From the NCBI GenBank assembly GCA_028455995.1, contig JABELC010000006.1:1426001-1490000 (forward strand): a stretch of DNA of 64,000 bases, written 5' to 3'. How positions within the stretch are numbered: the stretch's first letter is position 1; the number at the start of each line of letters is the position of its first letter. The translations under genes and the position numbers were made by a program. The DNA comes from Scleromitrula shiraiana (Eukaryota > Ascomycota > Leotiomycetes > Helotiales > Sclerotiniaceae). Below the pieces are notes generated by a model. The model did not search any database. It had not been told where the DNA came from and worked only from the letters and a program-made list of their open reading frames with translations. Positions 57,722 through 64,000 of the stretch are shown here, in pieces.

Positions 57722-58171
57722 TCAGTGACCAGATTCTCTACTATACACCCCCGCCATCTCATCCACTGTACTTTCGTCATCATCATAAGAACCTTCTTCA
57801 CTTCCGAAATCTCCGAGTTCATCAACCAGGGTCATCCCCAAATTTTGTTGTCCAAGAGGATTTCCTCCTCTACTCCCATTGCCCAGCTCATCATGATTTA
57901 CCACCACAGCATCAGTATCGCAGGTGATTCTTAACATCATTGGTGGATTAGACGGTGCTTCTCTCATGACCGGAACTTTATCTGCACGTCTCGGTGTTGA
58001 AGTTCTAGCACCAAATCCACCTTGCCTAGCAGCAAATCGTGGACCCATCGCAACCGAAAGCACTTAATGCGTTATTCCTTTAAAGTTTGCTGGCTCTCGG
58101 CTAATAAGCACTGGTGGAGGTGCTCCAGGCGTATTAGGAAATTGTATGGTGTTACTCGTGGGTGGTGTCAT
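57722..58171 (-). pseudogene. Small conserved-looking protein with an internal stop
   Basis: From ATG 58171 the minus strand reads MTPPTSNTIQFPNTPGAPPP then VLISREPANFKGITH. A TAA (58064-58066) is followed, still in the same frame, by VLSVAMGPRFAARQGGFGAR, a basic Arg-rich patch and an acidic tail (GDFGSEEGSYDDDESTVDEM). The second part alone (58063-57722) could be translated from an internal Met. Upstream, an in-frame stretch (RQFLDRL) follows a CTAAG acceptor-like site, so an additional 5' exon is likely. The two halves keep frame across the stop, which suggests a single nonsense change in a short fungal gene. The function is unknown. Confidence 0.45.
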
Positions 58172-58833
58172 CAATCTATCGAGAAATTGTCTTGCTTAGG
58201 AAAGGAAGGTGAGATGGATGATGAAGTCGCTTGCGCATGTGATTGGAATCGTGACGATATTATACGGCTGTTTGTCTTGGCGGGTAAATGATGATGAAAT
58301 GGAGTGTGATGATGGTTGAGAGTGTTTGTTGAAAGAAAAGTATACTATTCATTGAGCTCCGATTAGCAACTTTTATTCATTTTCTATCAGTGAGAAGGGT
58401 TTTCACTTGAAAGGTTTGAATACTATTGTACTGTATGGAAATGAGTTTGCCGAAAGCTCAACAATGGTATATATTTTGAATATAGTTATTCAAGTATGAA
58501 ATATTCTGGAATATCTCCTCGAGTGAAAGGAAGTTTGCTTTTTTATAAAATTTTCTAAAAAAAAATATACAGTTTTCCCTTTCTGTCAAGTCATATATTG
58601 CCGCCTCGGGACATAGCATCGTGGTTTTAGTGACTACAGTATCGTCAAGGACATGATATGAGCTCTTACTTCTTACAGACATCTCCGTTCTCTAAGTATC
58701 GGAAGCAAAGTTTGCTGAGATTTCGTGGAGTATATAAGAAAGGAAACTGGCCGATGACTGGACAGTTTTCAACAATCTAGTTGCTTTCAAAGTGCTCTTA
58801 TAGTATCTCAAAAAGTCTTCTTACAGCTCTGAA

Positions 58834-58932
58834 ATGAAATCTGCCTATTTGTTTGTTGCCTTCAAGGCACTTTCTTTGGTCTATGGTCATGGCTATATGA
58901 ATATACCTTCAAGTCGTACTAGTTGGAATTAA
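58834..58932 (+). pseudogene. LPMO-like N-terminal fragment (signal peptide then HGYMN)
   Basis: A 32-residue frame reads MKSAYLFVAFKALSLVYG, a convincing signal peptide. It is followed at once by HGYMNIPSSRTSWN and a stop. A secreted protein whose mature chain starts His-Gly-Tyr with a following Pro-x-SR motif is the hallmark of copper-dependent lytic polysaccharide monooxygenases, where the N-terminal His binds Cu. No continuation with the family's Cys and His residues is readable downstream, so this is at best a decayed 5' end. It may also be a chance resemblance, because it is short. Confidence 0.4.
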
Positions 58933-59395
58933 CGCCAAACATCTGACGAAAGTAATACTCAATGATTGATCCTCATCCCATTCTTTTGAATTTAGAAATA
59001 TGAGCTTAGAACTACTGTTGTATTTTGAGTTCCATTATATCATGCAATTGAATATATTTGGTCATGTGTATCTGTAATATGTCAAGGACATGGATATTGA
59101 CACCTTTACATCTTGAATCAAAGGCGACTTAATGTCCCTATATTGATCTCCCCGGATTCAGATGAACGGTTCATGGCACAACTAGGAATCCCATATGTCG
59201 GAGAAACACAAAGCGGGAAGAGGCTCACAATTTAAATCTTGTAATTCCTTTACTAGAGGAAATCTGCCACACTTGGCCTTGGTAACAATATTCATCATTT
59301 CCTGACAATCTCAACACAATATACGCTTGCTCTATGAATTTAGGTATCATCACACACAAACACGCAATCTCTATCCCTTCAGCCCAATGAACAAT
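58933..59395. other. Spacer between LPMO-like fragment and IMPase
   Basis: No gene is supported. The short plus-strand frame near 59327 overlaps the antisense of the IMPase gene. Confidence 0.45.
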
Positions 59396-60347
59396 CTAGC
59401 TCTGGAAGTCCATCCTTCTATCCCCGACAACTCCCCAAAACTCTTCTATAATATCCTTTTGGCCACTCGGAGCCCCCCTAACGGCCAAATATTTTCTGTC
59501 ATCGACTTGGATTTCCCAATCTCCTGGATTTCCACCAACCATACGCCCACCCGCTTCGATCAAGATACACCATCCTGCAGCCACATCCCAAGCCCAGCAA
59601 CCTCCCTCCCAGTAAACATCAATTTGACCACTGGCAACATGAGCCAAATTCAACGCCGCACTGCCCAAAGATCGAACTGAATGTACCATAGCACCACCCT
59701 CCTCCTTCGCCTGGTTCAATATCTTAAAAACTTCATTTTTGATCTTAAAATGCATACCCGATCGATCGGATCCCCATTCTGCTGCCACGAGACAGGTGCT
59801 GAGATCATTTAGTGGTTCCGGTTCTTTCTTTAAAGGTAATTGATATTTTTCTCCACTTCTTCGTGTAACGAATGACCCTTTTCCTTTGATGCCAGTGAAT
59901 AAATCACCGGTAAAAGGGTTGAAAATTACTCCCACGCTGGGTACTTTCTCGACGACAAATCCGAGGGATATGCAGAAAAAGGGGAAAGCGTGGACGAAAT
60001 TTGTGGTCCCATCGATAGGGTCGCAGATGAATGTTGGGGCGGATGTCAGCTTGGTGGTTCCTGGGACGTAGGTTTCTTCACCAATGAAGGAGTAGGCTGG
60101 GTAGGCAGTTTGGAGTCTCCTAGATACCATTGCTTCGACGGCTTGGTCGGTTTCAGTTACGAGGTCGGCGGCTGAGATAAGATGGTTAGTTCATTGTGTA
60201 CAACGAAGAGGGGCATTTTGCATACTGACAGTTCTTTTTGGTGCCGGAATCAAGGTAGGATGGTGTTGCGGACATGATCATTTTGCCTGCTTCGTGGGCT
60301 ATCTCAACAAGGAGATCGTGAATCTCTTGGAGGTTGACTTCGGCCAT
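59396..60347 (-). CDS. Inositol-1-monophosphatase family protein
   Basis: Mg2+-dependent, Li+-sensitive phosphatase that makes free myo-inositol from inositol monophosphate; fungal paralogues also act in the quinate cluster (qutG/qa-x). Two minus-strand exons, 60230-60347 and 59396-60171, join in phase to 297 residues. The splice restores SADLVTETDQAVEAMVSRRL. Metal-binding motifs are intact: GEET (Glu71-Glu72), DPIDGTTNFVH (Asp90, Asp93) and WEGGCWAWDVAAG (Asp235). The length is normal and there is no targeting signal, so it is probably cytosolic. No quinate-pathway genes are nearby, so a housekeeping inositol role is the simpler reading. Confidence 0.93.
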
Positions 60348-61185
60348 TTTGTATGGGGTTTTAAAGAATGTTAACTATAGATTTCTTGATAGTCTTTTCA
60401 GGGTAATGATTGAGGTATAGCTAGAGGCTGGTACTGAGTGAGGCAATTAAGAAGATACTGAGACTGTAAAAATATAAAGAAGGTTAAAGAAACAGGAATT
60501 GGATAGTAGAGATGTTAAGATGGAGGAACTGAACAGGTATTTAAGTACATAACACAACAAAGCTGTGGTGAAGTGGGGTTGGAGGGGCAAGGACGAATTG
60601 CATTTATCTTATCAGCACGTGGGAATGGATTTCACGTGGAAAGAGGTCTTGGTTGACCAATTGAGCTTTGTCAGTTGATACAGATAAATATTCTATGCAA
60701 GCCAGGTCTACTAACATGGAAAGTCTTGATATGTTTACTTCAGCCATCAAATCGGCCAAATTGCTCTATCAGTGTCTGAATCCCAACTTGTTGGTACCCG
60801 ACATCAAGCACTCGTTCCCTCAATTAGAGAAGCAAACGTTTTGTGCCTGATTTAAGTATAAATCCACGCAAATAACCTTACTGAGCTCGGGAAATCATCT
60901 TGCCTTCACTTGTATATTTATTGTTGGGTAGCATTTGCAATTTGAGAAAGAAACCCAAAGTTGTGCTTGAAGAATCCTGTCATTCGTAATCCGCAAGATA
61001 TACATTCGTATTTTTGAAAATTCCCTCCAAAGCTTCTTCTATGAATACACCCCGAAGAAAAGGAAATTTGTAGACCCCCATCAATATATCTATCCATCCA
61101 TTCATAGTCGTGTCATTGTCCCGTGTCTCGATTTAAAATTCGTAACTGCCATTTTCATCCAACTCAAGTCATTTCATCCTATCCT
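60348..61185. other. Spacer
   Basis: An 838 bp stretch; nothing coding recognised. Confidence 0.5.
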
Positions 61186-61899
61186 CTACATATTCTCTCT
61201 AAACATAGATCTCCTCTCCGATGGGCTATCATCATGACTATCCTGAACCTTATGACCCTTCGCATTCGTATTCGCATCGATGGGACGAGGACTAACACCC
61301 CTCAATTCGGTGGGGTCATTGAACGGGTTTGTCGCTGGTCTTCCCCCCATCTCCTCATCATACCGTCTATCGAGTCCCGCCTTCGATCCTCCAACATAAG
61401 GCTCTGGCTCGCGACTCAAACTTCTTCCACGCGGAGGACTTCCATATCCCGGTGGTCCCGATCTAGCCGCACCAGAATGTTCCCCACCATGTAAACCAAG
61501 CTCTTGTTCCTCGTAATATCCTCCCGGTCCATAAGCATCTGCTTCCGTGCCTACTCTTGCATCCCACGCATCATCAGGATCAAGAGGGCCAAACCCCCGA
61601 TTCGATCCTCGACCTCGCACATTGCTGCTTAATGGTTCTTCGTATGCGCCTCCAGCCGATCGATTATTGCGATTCTTGAACGTGTGAACTTTATCCTTGA
61701 CCCATCCTACCATTCCACCTTGTCCACCTCCACTATATGAACCCCCACCTCCGAATGGATTGTAGGATGATAGTGTTGGTTGTGGTAAACCTAATCGGCG
61801 TGCGCGCAAATGTGAATACACGATCCAGGCAATTCCACCGATAAGTGCGACGAACAAGATTATGATGAAGAAAGCACCGATTCCTGATATGTGCGCCAT
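61186..61899 (-). CDS. Single-pass membrane protein, Pezizomycotina-type, unknown function
   Basis: A 237-residue intronless frame. Residues about 8-29 form one strong hydrophobic helix (AFFIIILFVALIGGIAWIVY), followed by a basic stop-transfer sequence (SHLRARRLGLPQP). Then come NPFGGGGSYSGGGQGG and MVGWVKDKVHTFKNRNNRSA. The remainder is a Gly/Pro/Arg/Glu-rich hydrophilic tail ending in SERRSMFRENM. The topology is probably N-out with a cytosolic tail. Proteins with this N-terminal layout occur widely in filamentous ascomycetes without an assigned role. The clear TM plus stop-transfer and a normal start support a real gene. Confidence 0.72.
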   Translation of the reverse strand: MAHISGIGAFFIIILFVALIGGIAWIVYSHLRARRLGLPQPTLSSYNPFGGGGSYSGGGQGGMVGWVKDKVHTFKNRNNRSAGGAYEEPLSSNVRGRGSNRGFGPLDPDDAWDARVGTEADAYGPGGYYEEQELGLHGGEHSGAARSGPPGYGSPPRGRSLSREPEPYVGGSKAGLDRRYDEEMGGRPATNPFNDPTELRGVSPRPIDANTNAKGHKVQDSHDDSPSERRSMFRENM

Positions 61900-63662
61900 T
61901 ATGAGATAATTAACTGAGCAGCCTTATCAGGTTGTGGGAGGAGATTCTTTCATGAAGACAACTTGAGGTAATCAAGGCTGAGCACAGTTGTTTCGTCAAA
62001 GCCTAGAGATAAAGTAGCTTGGCTTACCAGCCAGTATGTAATGCTGGGTGTACTGAGGTGGGTTAATCATCGACCGAGTGTTTATATCAATAGTATTTAG
62101 CGATCTACCAATCAAAAATTTCATTGAAATGACTAATCAAGCTTCCCTTCATAAATATCCCAGAGAATTTATCAAGACACTACCTAAGTATTTTAGAAGA
62201 ACCTATCCTGTCCTCACACCCATTACCAGATACCCAGAAGTTATTTGTTCTTAACATAACGAAGTTGCTATGTCATGGGTTTACACATTAGCGAAATAGT
62301 TCTGTTGTGTTCATAAGTTCAAATTTACGTTCCGTATTAAATAATGCTAAAAACATCTCGTTGCTTGTAATAGGTAGGTGTATAAGCATTTTAAACTGAC
62401 CTCAAATGCTTATTAACCTTGGACCTCAAGAACACTGAATATCTTCTCTCCCATGACTAAAAGTCTGCTAAAATTCAAAGAATCCTTTTCAAGCTTCAAT
62501 CAATTGTTTGAGAGTTGTAACGGACCAGTTCTCTATTGCTAGTTGATTAATTTGATCCAGCATACAACATACTGCAAAGTCCTTATATCTGTCTGTATAG
62601 AATCCCTCCATTTTAGAATGGTAGAGCGATGAGTATAAAATATCAATATATCACTACTATGTTGTACAAGTAGTGAGAGGTGGAATGTGAGCTTGAGGGC
62701 ACCATTCTGCAAAATAGCAAAGAGAAAGGTAGCACCACATATGTATGCGACGCGCCGACTATGCAAGTAACTACGGAGAATTATTTATATTATCGAGGTA
62801 CAGACTTCGGAAATTTTATGAAAGGACGGTTTATTGGTTGCCTGATAGTTCTAATGGATGCTATGATCCAAATACTCAAAGCATCAACGCAATGGAATAT
62901 CCGGGGCTTTTCCTACTAGCGAAAATCTGAATGGGGAAAATGGGGGAAGCCGTCACAATCAATACTATCTTAAAATTGCTAACTTTACTATCACCATCTC
63001 ACATTTGAGATCGTTGATCGAAAACATTCCCACATGCCATGTTTCTGAAGATCAACTCCACCAGTTGTTTCAGGCACTAAGTTAAACAAGATCTATTCAT
63101 ATTAAAAAAAATCATCAGGGCTTTATGCGAGCGCTTGAACTTTATCTGAAATGGAAAGATGCAAGCGGGACGGGGTTCTAAACTCTCGATAACAGTACGG
63201 CCGTGAGGTAAGACTGAATATATGATTTTCGGAGGAATTTTCATCTCGGTGTTTCCCACAAGGGCGCTTGTTCCCCCACTGAAGTGGAGATATTGGCATA
63301 AACGGCGGTATATCCAGCGGTAACGACCTTAAAAACGACGATTGGGAAGAGTGATGCATGGGATTCAATGGATTTATTCCTCCGCCAAGTAATTCTAGTT
63401 GAATTTTTGGCTATGGGCTGAGTGGGTGGGGACAAGCAGGGCCATATTGTGATGCGGAGTTGAAGATATAAATGCAGGATAATATCTCGTCAATCGATAT
63501 TTTGCAAGTCACTCATTCATTGTCATTTTCACTGTATATACATTCTATATTGCCTGCATCAGTAATCCTGATCACTCACTCACTCACTCATTACTTGATT
63601 TCTCAATCATTCTGCCTACCTATTCAAATCTTCTAATTCACATTACCAAACCAATCCTCAAA
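61900..63662. other. Spacer upstream of a secreted-protein gene
   Basis: About 1.76 kb. A short plus-strand frame (62745-62930) has protein-like composition but no known family. The last 150 bp contain an ACTC repeat and the C/A-rich leader of the next gene. Confidence 0.45.
63571..63590. repeat. CACT repeat in the leader of the secreted-protein gene
   Basis: Tandem CACT units (about five), in the presumed promoter or leader. Confidence 0.8.
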
Positions 63663-63939
63663 ATGCAATTCACCACCGCCCTCCTCCCAACTACTCTCCT
63701 CCTCTTCCTCGCCTCCACGGTCCAAGCCTGCATCACCGCCGACATAGAATGGACAGGAACAGGCTACACCTTCAAGCTAGTCGACGACGACATTGTGCGC
63801 TGCAACGCAGACGTTACGACTGGTAGTGGACCGCTCGGTGTCCCCACTGCTACTGAGGGTTATATGTATGAGATTTCTGTGGCCGATTGTTTGCATAAGA
63901 ATGTGGCGGAGATTTATATGATTTTGGGAAAGAACTATG
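63663..63939 (+). CDS. Small secreted cysteine-containing protein, first exon (runs off the window)
   Basis: The first exon encodes 92 residues plus a partial codon and ends at a GTGAGT donor (63940). The gene continues beyond the window. A clear signal peptide (MQFTTALLPTTLLLFLASTVQA) is followed by CITADIEWTGTGYTFKLVDD, then a region with two further Cys (VRCNADV, VADCLHKN) and MILGKNYG. I recognise no family. A small, secreted, Cys-containing product fits the broad class of effector candidates in plant-associated fungi, but that is only a class resemblance. The A-rich leader and good donor support a real gene. Confidence 0.72.
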
Positions 63940-64000
63940 GTGAGTTTTTCTTTTTTTTTCTCTTCTTTTTGAGGACGGGGCTTGGGGAAGAAGAGAGATG

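Noticed and set aside
1..64000. CRISPR arrays, operons, ribosome binding sites, phage or integrative elements
   Set aside because: The window is eukaryotic by its introns and gene content; none of these bacterial features was seen, including around the bacterial-type SBP gene.

Overview
The window reads as nuclear DNA of a filamentous ascomycete. Genes carry short 45-70 bp introns with GTATGT/GTAAGT donors and CTAAC-type branch points. Several products are typical of Pezizomycotina: Atg29, a DUF300/TMEM184 protein, Dal5-type and DHA14-type MFS transporters, CBM18 modules and a fungal STAND NTPase. Long AT-rich, microsatellite-dense spacers and plant-cell-wall or host-associated secreted enzymes would fit a Leotiomycete, perhaps the Sclerotiniaceae. 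That placement is inference; no rRNA or marker gene is present.

Layout. 1-7 kb: a secreted copper radical oxidase with three CBM18 chitin-binding modules (seven coding exons), then a three-exon SDR. 7.7-14.3 kb: an amidase pseudogene, two small proteins (a single-pass membrane protein and a proline-rich Cys/His-finger protein) and degenerate coding remnants. 14.3-26 kb: a gene-poor stretch full of simple repeats, holding one gene, a DUF300/TMEM184 seven-TM protein. 26-37.3 kb: the most unusual segment. It holds a decayed STAND/NACHT gene, an intronless STAND ATPase fused to an FGE-sulfatase/CLec domain, a TRP14-like thioredoxin, an intronless bacterial-type oligopeptide-binding protein (SBP_bac_5) with no signal peptide, and a nine-exon Dal5-type MFS permease. 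The last two are divergent across a 1.4 kb region that contains a MITE-like element. 37.3-41.5 kb: relics, including the tail of an MFS pump and the C-terminal part of a Zn2Cys6-type regulator head to head. 41.5-51.8 kb: housekeeping-like genes (ATG29, a CCCH zinc-finger protein), a secreted AA2-type heme peroxidase and a small membrane protein. 52.4-59 kb: decay again (DHA14 MFS, carboxylesterase, a small conserved protein with an internal stop, an LPMO-like N-terminus). 59.4-64 kb: inositol monophosphatase, a single-pass membrane protein, and the first exon of a small secreted protein that runs off the end.

How the genes may work together. The copper radical oxidase makes H2O2 and the secreted peroxidase uses it, so the two could act together outside the cell, though they lie about 44 kb apart. 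The SBP/permease pair suggests small-molecule (peptide, ureide or opine-like) sensing or scavenging linked to uptake. Seven or more loci are pseudogenes or fragments, several with CAA-to-TAA, CGA-to-TGA or TGG-to-TAG type stops, so this is a decaying accessory region interleaved with conserved genes. All exon structures were read by eye from splice signals and family alignment recalled from knowledge; none was computed.
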